This document shows positions 51,652 through 59,352 of a stretch of 64,000 nucleotides of DNA, one piece after another. Each line of letters starts with the position of its first letter. Within the stretch, counting starts at the first letter, position 1. The stretch comes from Variovorax sp. OV700 (GTDB taxonomy: Bacteria > Pseudomonadota > Gammaproteobacteria > Burkholderiales > Burkholderiaceae_C). The stretch lies in NCBI RefSeq assembly GCF_900099805.1, contig NZ_FNDR01000003.1:558001-622000 (forward strand). The letters run 5' to 3'. The position numbers and the translations under genes are program-made. The notes below the pieces were generated by a model. That model made no database searches. It saw only the letters and a list, made by a program, of their open reading frames with translations, and was not told where the DNA came from.

Positions 51652-52443
51652 TCAGACGATCCGCACCGAAAGGTTCGGCAGCCCGTCGATGTGGATCTCG
51701 ATCAGGTCACCGCGCACCACTGGGCCCACGTTCTCGGGCGTGCCCGAGTAGATGATGTCGCCGGGCATCAGCTCGAAGGCCTGTGACAGCCGGCTGATCT
51801 GCTCTGCTACCGACCAGATCATGTGCTTGAGCGTGGCGTTCTGCTTCGTCTGGCCATTTACCTTGAGCCAGATGGCGCCGTCGGTGTAGTGGCCGACCTT
51901 GGCCACCGGATGGATCGGCCCGATCGGCGCCGACTTGTCGAAGCTCTTGCCGATTTCCCACGGCTTTTTCTGGTCGCCCATCTCGCGCTGCAGGTCACGC
52001 CGGGTCATGTCCAGGCCAAGCGAATAGCCGTAGACGAGCCCCAGCGCATCCGCCTGCGCGATGTCGCGTCCGCCCTTGCCGAGGGCCACGACCAATTCCA
52101 CTTCGTAGTGGTAGTTCTTGGTCAGCGGCGGGTACGGATGGTCGGCCACGGCGCCGGGCGTGACGACCTGGATCGCGTCCGTCGGCTTCTGGAAAAAGAA
52201 CGGCGGCTCGCGGGTCGGGTCGGAACCCATTTCGCGCGCATGAGCCGCATAGTTGCGGCCGATGCAGTAGATGCGGCGCACCGGAAACGCCTGCTCGCTG
52301 CCGACGATCGGAACCGTGGCCTGCGCCACCGTGAAGGGCGTTTGTGGCGCACGCGATGCGCCCGCCGGCAGGGCGCAGCCGGTCATCGCGCCGGCGGCCA
52401 TGGCGGCGGAACCGGCCAGCAGGCCGCGTCGTGAACTGGACAT
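51652..52443 (-). CDS. FAH-family hydrolase with twin-arginine lipoprotein signal
   Basis: A 263-residue fumarylacetoacetate-hydrolase-fold protein, closest to fumarylpyruvate hydrolases. The catalytic domain has RIYCIGRNYAAHAREMG, YEVELVVALGKGGRDI (metal ligand E-x-E), SLGLDMTRRDLQ and PGDIIYSGTPENVGPV. Unusually, it begins with SSRRGLLAGSAAMAAGAMTGC: a twin-arginine motif (R5-R6), a hydrophobic stretch and a lipobox-like Cys at 23, so it appears to be exported folded and perhaps lipid-anchored. Most FAH enzymes are cytoplasmic. The ring-cleavage substrate is unknown. The AraC gene is divergent and may control it. Confidence 0.87.
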   Translation of the reverse strand: MSSSRRGLLAGSAAMAAGAMTGCALPAGASRAPQTPFTVAQATVPIVGSEQAFPVRRIYCIGRNYAAHAREMGSDPTREPPFFFQKPTDAIQVVTPGAVADHPYPPLTKNYHYEVELVVALGKGGRDIAQADALGLVYGYSLGLDMTRRDLQREMGDQKKPWEIGKSFDKSAPIGPIHPVAKVGHYTDGAIWLKVNGQTKQNATLKHMIWSVAEQISRLSQAFELMPGDIIYSGTPENVGPVVRGDLIEIHIDGLPNLSVRIV

Positions 52444-52613
52444 GATTTTTGTCTCCTGAATTCTTGGGTAAGCGATGAAAGCCGGCCGTGCCAGCGGGGT
52501 CATTCTGGAGCGCGTCGAGGTATTGCTTCCGTACGCATCTACGCAAAAACAGGACGCAAGCAACACCAGGCGCCCGCATCTGCAGCCTCGAGGCCAGGGC
52601 TTACCATCGCGCC

Positions 52614-53549
52614 ATGTCGGCCCTTCGATCCAGCCTCCGCCTCTACGGCATGCAGGAGCGCGCGAACCACCTCGACTTCGACATCCGCTTCGAGGGCGCG
52701 CGGGACGTTCTGGCGCGGCCGCACCGGCACGAGTATTTCCAGATCCAGGTCAGCATCCATGGCGGCTCGCAACAGGTGATCGGCGGCGCGGTGCGGCCCT
52801 TTACCGCGGGGCACCTGAGCTTCGTGCTGCCTTATCGCGTGCACGTGGTGCCGCATCCGCCCGGGGCGCGCTATGCCATCGTGAACTTCGACCAGGGCTT
52901 TCTGTGGCCCGAACTGGCCGTGGAAGCGCTCGATCTGGAAGAGGTGCCGGCCCTGCGCCAGCCCGAGCTCGCGCCGTTCCTGTTCCAGGAGTACATGGAC
53001 TTCCACTTTGGCGAGGCCGATTTCGCGCGCATCCTTGCCTGGCTCGATGAGCTCGCGGCGCTGAACCGGGAGCGGCGCTTCGGTGCCGGGAGCGCGATCC
53101 GCGGCATCCTGCTGCAGCTGATGGCGCTGGCCTGCGACCGGCACGAGCCGCAACTGCTCGCGCAGGCGGCGCTGCAGAGCGGGCGCAGTTCGGGGCGCGA
53201 TGCGCTGCAGCGCGTGATGCGCTACGTGCGCGAGCATCTGGGCGAGGAAATGTCGCTCAACGATGCCGCGGCGGCCGCCATGCTGTCGCCCAACTACCTT
53301 GCGCACCTGCTCAAGAAGCAGACCCACCGCACCTTCACCGAGCTGGTGACCGAGCGCCGCCTGGAGCGTGCGAAAGAGTTGCTGGTCACCTCGAACGCCC
53401 GCATCGGCGACATCGCGCGGCAGTGCGGCTTTGGCGACGCCGTGTACTTCAGCCGCCGTTTCAGGCTGCGCAACGGCGTCACGCCGCGGCAGTTTCGCAG
53501 TGAAGCCGGGGCGGGGCTGGCCATGGCGGCGGAGCCCAAGGGGCGTTGA
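52614..53549 (+). CDS. AraC-family transcriptional regulator
   Basis: A 311-residue regulator. The N-terminal cupin-like sensing half contains RPHRHEYFQIQVSIHGG and AGHLSFVLPYRVHVVPHP. The C-terminal double helix-turn-helix spans about residues 205-300: MSLNDAAAAAMLSPNYLAHL, then the second helix IGDIARQCGFGDAVYFSRRF, the strongest family signature. The ligand is unknown. It is divergent from the exported FAH-family gene, so that gene is a candidate target. The ATG at 52614 gives a compact N-terminus. Confidence 0.9.
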   Translation: MSALRSSLRLYGMQERANHLDFDIRFEGARDVLARPHRHEYFQIQVSIHGGSQQVIGGAVRPFTAGHLSFVLPYRVHVVPHPPGARYAIVNFDQGFLWPELAVEALDLEEVPALRQPELAPFLFQEYMDFHFGEADFARILAWLDELAALNRERRFGAGSAIRGILLQLMALACDRHEPQLLAQAALQSGRSSGRDALQRVMRYVREHLGEEMSLNDAAAAAMLSPNYLAHLLKKQTHRTFTELVTERRLERAKELLVTSNARIGDIARQCGFGDAVYFSRRFRLRNGVTPRQFRSEAGAGLAMAAEPKGR

Positions 53550-53602
53550 ACCATCTTTGGAGTTGGCCCGGGCGGCCCCGGTAAATCTAAGATGTGCTCT
53601 CC

Positions 53603-54145
53603 ATGAATCGAAACTCACAAAATCCGGCTCGCCCGCAGATCTACCTCGCGGGCCCGGACGTCTTCCGCCCCGACGCCCGAGACCACTTCGTGCGGCTCGC
53701 GGCGGCTTGCGATGCGCTAGGGCTTGCGGCCCTGCTGCCGGCCGATGGCAACGATCAGCCAGTCGCCGGCGCGCCGGAAGAGCAGATCTACGAGGCCAAC
53801 ATGCAGCGGCTTCGCGGCGCGGACGGTGTGGTGGCCAACCTCGCAAGCTTCCGCGGCCTGGAGCCCGATTCAGGGACGGTGTTCGAGGTGGGCGCTGCGG
53901 TGGCGCTGGGGATTCCGGTCGTGGCCTACGGCGTGCCTGCGGGCAGCTATGCGGACCGCGCCCGGTCCCTCTTGCCGTGCGCGCCCGATGCAGCCGGGGT
54001 GCTGCGCGAGACCGGCAGCGGCATCGCGGTGGAAGACTTCGGCCAGCCGCTGAACCTGATGCTGGCCTGTTCGATCCACATCGCGCCGACGCCGGAAGAA
54101 GCGCTGCGAAAGATGGCGGAGCTGCTTGCATTCCAGCGGCGTTGA
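53603..54145 (+). CDS. Nucleoside 2-deoxyribosyltransferase family protein
   Basis: A 180-residue protein with the Rossmann-like nucleoside deoxyribosyltransferase fold (PF05014). Evidence is the N-terminal RPQIYLAGPDVFRPDA, the middle ADGVVANLASFRGLEPDSGT and FEVGAAVALGIPVVAYG, which hold the conserved Asp and catalytic-type Glu. Members transfer deoxyribose between bases or hydrolyse modified nucleotides in salvage. GTG at 53594 is an alternative start. It is 53 bases after the AraC gene and convergent with the LysR gene. Confidence 0.87.
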   Translation: MNRNSQNPARPQIYLAGPDVFRPDARDHFVRLAAACDALGLAALLPADGNDQPVAGAPEEQIYEANMQRLRGADGVVANLASFRGLEPDSGTVFEVGAAVALGIPVVAYGVPAGSYADRARSLLPCAPDAAGVLRETGSGIAVEDFGQPLNLMLACSIHIAPTPEEALRKMAELLAFQRR

Positions 54146-54169
54146 GCCGCATCCGGCCTCGCGTTCAGG

Positions 54170-55075
54170 TTACTTCGCCGCAGGCTTCTCGGGCGGCGCC
54201 AGCAGGTGCTCGAGCATCCGCCGCGCGTTGAGCGGCAGATGTTCCGACGAGCGCACGCAGGCCATCAGAGTGCGCTCGGCCCATGCATCGCTGAGGTTGG
54301 CGCGCGCGATCTTCATCGAGCGGGCGCAGCGCGCGGCTGCGGTCTGCGGCACGATGCCCACGCCGATGCCGTGCGCGACCATGCCGCACACGGCCTCGAA
54401 GTTGCGCACGCGCACGCGGTAGGCCAGCTGCTTGCCGAGCGCACGGGCATGCTGCGTCACCAACTGCTGCAGCGCACTGTCCTCGGTCAGTCCGACGAAT
54501 TCGCTGTCGGCCACCTCGGCCAGCCGTACGCGCCGGCGCCCCGCCAGCGCATGGCCGCGCGGCATCACGAGCACCAGGTCGTCGCGGCGGAAGGGATGGC
54601 ATTCGAGGCCCTCGGTGCCGACCGCGTCCGAGACGATGCCGATGTCGCACAGCCCAGCCCGCAGCGCATCGACCGATTGCGGGCTCGGTCTTTCCTCGAG
54701 ATCGACCGAGATGCGCGGATGCTGCGCAAGAAAGCGGCTCAGCACCTCGGGCAGGTGCTCGTTCAGCGCCGAGGTGCCGCACATGAAGCGCACGTGGCCC
54801 TTGAGGCCTTGGCCGTATTCACCGAGTTCGCCGCGCATGCGTTCCATCTGCTGCAGCACGACCCGCGCATGGTGCAGCAGGGTGCGGCCGGCCTCGGTGG
54901 GGCGCACGCCCTGCGCATGCCGCGTGAGCAGCGGGCTGCCAAGGGCGTCTTCCATGCCGCGCACGCGCTGGCTGGCCGAGGCGAGCGTCATGTGCGAGCG
55001 CTGTGCGCCGGCGGTCAGGCTCCCGGCCTCCACGACGTGGAGGAAGAGCCGCAGGTCTGTGAGGTCGAATCGCAT
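54170..55075 (-). CDS. LysR-family transcriptional regulator
   Basis: A 301-residue LTTR. The N-terminal winged helix is clear (LTDLRLFLHVVEAGSLTAGA, then ASQRVRGMEDALGSPLL). The effector domain runs from about residue 90 with GHVRFMCGTSALNEHLPEV and HPRISVDLEERPS. It is divergent from a TauE-type permease gene across 100 bases holding an inverted repeat. LTTRs commonly control the divergent neighbour, so the permease is the likely target. The effector is not known. Confidence 0.92.
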   Translation of the reverse strand: MRFDLTDLRLFLHVVEAGSLTAGAQRSHMTLASASQRVRGMEDALGSPLLTRHAQGVRPTEAGRTLLHHARVVLQQMERMRGELGEYGQGLKGHVRFMCGTSALNEHLPEVLSRFLAQHPRISVDLEERPSPQSVDALRAGLCDIGIVSDAVGTEGLECHPFRRDDLVLVMPRGHALAGRRRVRLAEVADSEFVGLTEDSALQQLVTQHARALGKQLAYRVRVRNFEAVCGMVAHGIGVGIVPQTAAARCARSMKIARANLSDAWAERTLMACVRSSEHLPLNARRMLEHLLAPPEKPAAK

Positions 55076-55097
55076 TGAGGCTGCAAGGTAGCACGGG

Positions 55098-55120
55098 AGC
55101 CTCAGCCTGTGCCTGAGGCT
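55098..55120. promoter_or_regulatory. LysR operator candidate
   Basis: AGCCTCAG-N7-CTGAGGCT is a perfect dyad with 8-base arms between the divergent LysR gene and the TauE-type permease gene, the place and size expected of an LTTR recognition site. Confidence 0.6.
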
Positions 55121-55175
55121 GGCTGCGCGAATGCCGCATTTTCAGCGTCGGCACAGGCCGGCAGACTGCGCCGCA

Positions 55176-55934
55176 ATGACGATCTCGAACGAACTGGCAA
55201 CAGGCCATTGGGCCGCCGCCGCCGCGGTATTTCTCCTGGCCGGCGTGATCAAGGGCGTGGTCGGGCTCGGGTTGCCGACGGTGTCGATGGCGCTCCTCGC
55301 GCTGTGGATGCCGCCGGTGCGCGCGGCGGCGCTGTTGATCGCACCCTCGCTGGTCACCAACCTGTGGCAGACCGGGCCGCGGGCGACCTTCCGGCCGGTG
55401 TTGCGGCGTATCGGCGGCATGCAGGCGGGCATCGTGGTGGGCACCCTGGGCGGCGCGCTGTGGTTCGGGGTGCCGGCTGGCGCCTGGGCTTCGGTGGCGC
55501 TCGGCGCGGCGTTGGTGGCCTATGCGCTCTGGGGGCTCACGGGGCGGCAGCTGCAGGTTCCCGCGGCGCACGAGCGCTGGCTGGGGCCGCTGGTGGGCGC
55601 CGCGACGGGTCTGGTGACGGCCGTGACCGGCGTGTTCGTGGTGCCGGCCGTGCCCTACCTGCAGGCCCTGGGCTTCCAGCGCGATGCGCTGATCCAGGCG
55701 ATGGGTATTTCGTTCACTACCTCGACCGTGGTGCTGGCCATCGGGCTGGCGGGCAACGGCGGCTATCCCGCTTCGGCGATCGGCGGGTCGGTGGCGATGT
55801 TGCTGCCGGCTCTGGCCGGCATGGTGCTGGGAACGTGGTTGCGTAGGCGCTTATCCGTGGCGGTGTTCCGGCGTTGCTTCCTGGCCGGGCTGGCGCTCCT
55901 GGGGCTCTATATGGTGGTGCACGCGCTGGCCTGA
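55176..55934 (+). CDS. TauE/SafE-family sulfite/anion permease
   Basis: A 252-residue inner-membrane protein with about eight hydrophobic segments in two repeats. The first repeat has FLLAGVIKGVVGLGLPTVSM and the second AATGLVTAVTGVFVVPAVPYL, the paired TauE motifs. Members export or import organosulfonates, sulfite or related anions. The ATG at 55176 is used, since 15 upstream codons in frame would add a charged extension. It is probably under the divergent LysR regulator. Confidence 0.9.
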   Translation: MTISNELATGHWAAAAAVFLLAGVIKGVVGLGLPTVSMALLALWMPPVRAAALLIAPSLVTNLWQTGPRATFRPVLRRIGGMQAGIVVGTLGGALWFGVPAGAWASVALGAALVAYALWGLTGRQLQVPAAHERWLGPLVGAATGLVTAVTGVFVVPAVPYLQALGFQRDALIQAMGISFTTSTVVLAIGLAGNGGYPASAIGGSVAMLLPALAGMVLGTWLRRRLSVAVFRRCFLAGLALLGLYMVVHALA

Positions 55935-55962
55935 GCCAGGTGAGCCGGAACCCCGGCGATCC

Positions 55963-56436
55963 TCAGGCGGAGAGCAGGGCCGCGCGAACGCGCGCGATGG
56001 CCTGCCTGTAGGGCAGGGCGAAGTTCTCGATGCCGTCGTCGGGCGCGAGCCAGCTGAACGAAAACACCAGGCCGTCTTCCTCGGGGCTGCCCATGGCCAC
56101 GTGCTCGAAGGTTTCGGGCAGCGGGCCATCGGCGCGCATCAGGAACAGGTGCCACAGCTGCGGGTGGCGCAGCGTATTGCCCTCGATGCCGGCCTCGCAG
56201 TCGCGCTGCAGGGTGCCGAGCGGCTGCAGCTCGCCGACGTGGTCGATGCCCGACTCCTCGAGCAGCTCGCGGCGCACCGCCACCTCGGGCGATTCGCCGG
56301 GCTCGATGGTGCCCTTGGGCAGCTGCATGTTCCCATCGCCGGGATGGCGGAACACCAGCAGCCGGCCCCTGGCATCGACCAGGCAGGCGCAGGCCTTCGG
56401 AATCGTCGTGGTGGCGCCGGCGCCGCCGCTGCGCAT
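55963..56436 (-). CDS. NUDIX hydrolase
   Basis: A 157-residue pyrophosphohydrolase. A complete Nudix box runs from G42 to I64 (GTIEPGESP then REL then LEESGI), so the G-x5-E-x7-REUxEExGU pattern is intact. The flanking beta strands (KACACLVDARGRLLVFRH) fit a small stand-alone enzyme. Substrate may be a nucleotide sugar, oxidised nucleotide or capped RNA; it cannot be told. Its ATG shares one base with the yqeY stop (TGATG), so the two are coupled. Confidence 0.9.
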   Translation of the reverse strand: MRSGGAGATTTIPKACACLVDARGRLLVFRHPGDGNMQLPKGTIEPGESPEVAVRRELLEESGIDHVGELQPLGTLQRDCEAGIEGNTLRHPQLWHLFLMRADGPLPETFEHVAMGSPEEDGLVFSFSWLAPDDGIENFALPYRQAIARVRAALLSA

Positions 56437-56885
56437 CAGGCGCTCGCCAGGGCCGCCTTGACCGCCGCGCTCACCTGGCCCATGTCGGCCTTGCCGGCGA
56501 GGCGCGTCTTGACCGCGCCCATCACCTTGCCCATGTCGCCGGGGCCCTTGGCGCCCAGCTCGGCCACGATGGCCTTCACTTCGGCAGCCACTTCGTCGGC
56601 GCCCATGCGCTGCGGCAGGTAGACCTCGAGCACCTTGATCTCGGCCGCTTCCTTGTCGGCCAGGTCGGCGCGCCCGCCGGTCGTGAACGCGGCGATCGAG
56701 TCCTTGCGCTGCTTGACCATCTTGTCGACGATGGCAACGACCATGGCGTCGTCGAGCTCCACGCGCTCGTCGACTTCCTTCTGCTTCAGGGCGGCCAGCA
56801 GCAGGCGAATGGTGCCAAGGCGCTCCGAGTCCTTGGCGCGCATCGCGGTCTTCATGTCTTCGGTGATCTGTTCCTTGAGGCTCAT
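56436..56885 (-). CDS. yqeY: GatB/YqeY domain protein
   Basis: A 149-residue protein with the helical tail domain of GatB (MSLKEQITEDMKTAMRAKDS, then LAALKQKEVDER and GDMGKVMGAVKTRLAGKADM). It is normally found just downstream of rpsU, as here; its role is presumed in tRNA-dependent amidation or tRNA binding and is not proven. The start at 56885 lies 22 bases past the T-tract of the rpsU terminator, so it is likely expressed by read-through. It overlaps the Nudix gene by one base. Confidence 0.92.
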   Translation of the reverse strand: MSLKEQITEDMKTAMRAKDSERLGTIRLLLAALKQKEVDERVELDDAMVVAIVDKMVKQRKDSIAAFTTGGRADLADKEAAEIKVLEVYLPQRMGADEVAAEVKAIVAELGAKGPGDMGKVMGAVKTRLAGKADMGQVSAAVKAALASA

Positions 56886-56906
56886 GCTCGGGGCTCCTGG
56901 TTCGGG

Positions 56907-56943
56907 AAAAACAAAAGCCGCGGCAGGTTTCCCTGGCGCGGCT
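56907..56943 (-). terminator. Rho-independent terminator after rpsU
   Basis: On the minus strand AGCCGCGCCAGG pairs with CCTGCCGCGGCT (one mismatch) around a GAAA tetraloop, followed by TTTTGTTTTT. It lies 66 bases after rpsU and just before yqeY, so it could attenuate the unit. Confidence 0.9.
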
Positions 56944-57008
56944 GAGGCAGCAATCGGATCGCTGGGCCGACTTGCGTCAAAGGCCGGCGATCCTGTTGCC
57001 AACGGGCA

Positions 57009-57221
57009 TCAGTACAGCTTCTTGGGGAGCTGCATGCTGCGCACGCGCTTGTAATGGCGCTTGACGGCGGCTGCCTTCTTGCGCTTGCGCTCGGCGGTCG
57101 GCTTTTCGTAGAACTCGCGGGCGCGCAGGTCGGTCAGCAGGCCGAGCTTTTCGATGGTGCGCTTGAAGCGGCGCAGGGCGACGTCGAAAGGCTCGTTTTC
57201 TTTAACGCGAATGGTGGTCAT
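57009..57221 (-). CDS. rpsU: 30S ribosomal protein S21
   Basis: The 70-residue small-subunit protein, the same length as other beta-proteobacterial S21 proteins. It is highly basic and starts [20 protein letters not shown]; it ends [14 protein letters not shown]21 sits near the anti-Shine-Dalgarno region of 16S rRNA and affects initiation. The gene has its own promoter overlapping the 3' end of the upstream flavoprotein gene and is followed by a strong terminator and yqeY. Confidence 0.98.
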
Positions 57222-57277
57222 TGATGAATCGTTGAACTGAATTTGGCTCGGGGAGATCGAGGCCCCAAGCCGGGGTT

Positions 57278-57309
57278 CCTCAACTGAAAAATTTTTGCGG
57301 CCGTTGAGG
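57278..57309 (-). promoter_or_regulatory. Hairpin in the rpsU leader
   Basis: On the minus strand CCTCAAC and GTTGAGG can pair around an A+T-rich loop, in the untranslated leader about 57-88 bases before the rpsU start codon. A regulatory role is possible only by analogy with other ribosomal protein leaders. Confidence 0.4.
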
Positions 57310-57330
57310 GGAGGCCAAAGTTAGCCCGCG

Positions 57331-57336
57331 ATTATA
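57331..57336 (-). promoter_or_regulatory. -10 element of the rpsU promoter
   Basis: A perfect TATAAT on the minus strand, overlapping the CTA-TAA end of the flavoprotein gene. A clear -35 hexamer is not visible. Confidence 0.6.
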
Positions 57337-58564
57337 GCGCGGTTGCGCACGCATGTGCGCTCGCCCAGGCCCATTGGAAGTTGTATCCGCCCAACCAACC
57401 CGTCACGTCGACCACTTCGCCGATGAAATACAGCCCCGGCTGCTTCGATTCCATGGTCTGGGAGGACAGATCGCGGGTGTCGATGCCGCCTGCCGTGACC
57501 TCGGCCTTCTTATAGCCCTCGGTGCCGCTGGGGGTGATCTGCCAGCGGGCGATGCGCTCGGCCAGGGCGGCCAGGGCCTTGTCGGCGGCCTCGTTGACGG
57601 GCCGCTGCAGGGCAGCATCCTGCCCTACCCAGGCGTCCGCCAGCCGCGAGGGCACCAGCATGGCCAGTTCATTGGCAATGCGTTTCTTCGAGCGGAGCTT
57701 GGCATCGCCCAGGGCCTCGGCCACGTCCACGCCGGGCGCGAAGTCGAGCGTGAGCGGGGTGCCGGGCTTCCAGTAGCTCGAAATCTGCAGCACGGCTGGG
57801 CCCGAAAGGCCGCGGTGAGTGAACAGCAGATCTTCGAGGAAGGCCATCTTTTCCTTCTTGGCACCGGTTTCGATGCGCACCGGCAGCGCCAGCCCGGCCA
57901 GTTCGGCATACGGCGCCCAGGCTTCGCCGCCGAAGGTCAGCGGCACCAGGGCCGGGCGGGGCGTGACGACGCGCAGGCCGAACTGCTCGGCCAGGCGATA
58001 GCCGAAATCGCTGGCGCCGATCTGCGGGATCGACAGGCCGCCCGTCCCAACCACGAGCTTGGGCGTTTCGATCAGGCCCTTGCTGCTATCGATCTTGTAG
58101 CTGCCCGTGCCCGCTCCATCATTGCCGGACGCCGAAAACTCGATCTTCCCGAGCTTGCACGGCTGCCAGCGCGTGACATTGCCCGCGTCGCATTCCGCCA
58201 GCAGCATGTCGATGATCTGCTGCGAGGAACCGTCGCAGAACAGCTGCCCCTTGTGCTTCTCGTGAAAGGCGATGCCGTGCTTCTGCACCAGCTCGATGAA
58301 CTGCTGCGGCGCATAACGCGACAGGGCCGAGCGGCAGAAATTCGGGTTCTCGCCGATGAAGTGGCGCTGCGGAGCGCGCACGTCGAGGTCGCGGTTGGTG
58401 AAATTGGCGCGGCCGCCACCCGAGATGCGGATCTTTTCCGCCACCTTCTCGCTGTGGTCGACCAGCAGCACCTTCAACCCGCGCTGCCCGGCCAGCGCCG
58501 CGCAGAACAGGCCCGCGGCACCGGCGCCGACAACGACGACATCGAATCGAAAAGGCGCGCTCAA
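57332..58564 (-). CDS. BaiN/HI0933-family flavoprotein
   Basis: A 410-residue FAD-dependent oxidoreductase. The N-terminal Rossmann motif is VVVVGAGAAGLFCAALAG, and the family signature RISGGGRANFTNRD follows; late motifs are GGLSIPQIGASDFGYRLA and the C-terminal FIGEVVDVTGWLGGYNFQWA. The family is conserved but its reactions are mostly unknown. No ATG is available, so TTG at 58564, five bases after the upstream stop, is used. It is the third gene of a unit with a fatty acid hydroxylase and a permuted papain-like lipoprotein. Confidence 0.9.
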   Translation of the reverse strand: MSAPFRFDVVVVGAGAAGLFCAALAGQRGLKVLLVDHSEKVAEKIRISGGGRANFTNRDLDVRAPQRHFIGENPNFCRSALSRYAPQQFIELVQKHGIAFHEKHKGQLFCDGSSQQIIDMLLAECDAGNVTRWQPCKLGKIEFSASGNDGAGTGSYKIDSSKGLIETPKLVVGTGGLSIPQIGASDFGYRLAEQFGLRVVTPRPALVPLTFGGEAWAPYAELAGLALPVRIETGAKKEKMAFLEDLLFTHRGLSGPAVLQISSYWKPGTPLTLDFAPGVDVAEALGDAKLRSKKRIANELAMLVPSRLADAWVGQDAALQRPVNEAADKALAALAERIARWQITPSGTEGYKKAEVTAGGIDTRDLSSQTMESKQPGLYFIGEVVDVTGWLGGYNFQWAWASAHACATAL

Positions 58565-58569
58565 ATCAG

Positions 58570-59352
58570 TCAGGGTCCGTCGGCCGCCAGCAGGGGCGGT
58601 GGGTTGTATTTGAGGTGGCCCACGTAGCGCAGCGGCTGCGTGGCGGCAATCGAGGGCACGTCGCCCTCGCGCATGTGCAGCAGGTCGGCCGGGCTCACCC
58701 AGCGCGGGTCGGCGTCGGTGATCGGCAGGCCGGCCCGCCTGTAGGCCTCGAGTACGAACTGCGAACAGAAGAACTGGTCGTCGCGGCTCGCGCCCAGCTG
58801 CACCATGGCCATGCCGCTGATGCAGTAGTGGCTGACGGCCGAGGGAATCAGCGGCAGCTCGCACAGGCGCCGGTTCAGCACGAAAGGCGCATTCAGCAGC
58901 ACGCCCGTGGTGTTGTAGCGGGTGCCCACCTGGGAGTTGGCCCAGGTGCGCAGCTTGTCGGCGCCCGCGGTGTCGAGCCCGGGCACGCGAAAGGCCACGA
59001 CCATCTGTTCTTCGTCCACCACGTCGGCCAGCGGGCGCGCGCGCACGCCGGTGCCCACCGCCTCGGCGATCAGGCCGTCGCCCAGGTACAGCACCGCATG
59101 GCTCACAGGCGAGAAGGTGCCCAGCCGGATGCCGAAGGAATTGACGGTGGCGATGGAGGTCAGGAGGATGTCCCCTGGCTGCAGCGCATCGGCTGCAATC
59201 AGCTCGCCGCCATTGCCGGGGGCGATGACCGAGCTCTGCACGCGCAGCCGCAGGCCCGCGTCCTTGGACGGCAGCTCGACACGGGTGGCGCAGGCAGAGA
59301 GCAGCAATGCGGCAGCACCGAGCACCGCCGCGCGGAGATGGCGCCGCATCAT
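58570..59352 (-). CDS. YaeF/YiiX-type permuted papain-like lipoprotein
   Basis: A 260-residue lipoprotein (LGAAALLLSACATR; Cys 21). The mature part resembles the circularly permuted NlpC/P60 group (YaeF, YiiX, poxvirus G6R): the catalytic His comes first (H85 in SPVSHAVLYLGDG) and the Cys later (C196 in QFFCSQFVLEAYRRAG). Such enzymes may cleave lipid or peptide amides at the envelope. Its first ATG overlaps the stop of the fatty acid hydroxylase by four bases, which links them in one unit. Confidence 0.83.
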   Translation of the reverse strand: MMRRHLRAAVLGAAALLLSACATRVELPSKDAGLRLRVQSSVIAPGNGGELIAADALQPGDILLTSIATVNSFGIRLGTFSPVSHAVLYLGDGLIAEAVGTGVRARPLADVVDEEQMVVAFRVPGLDTAGADKLRTWANSQVGTRYNTTGVLLNAPFVLNRRLCELPLIPSAVSHYCISGMAMVQLGASRDDQFFCSQFVLEAYRRAGLPITDADPRWVSPADLLHMREGDVPSIAATQPLRYVGHLKYNPPPLLAADGP

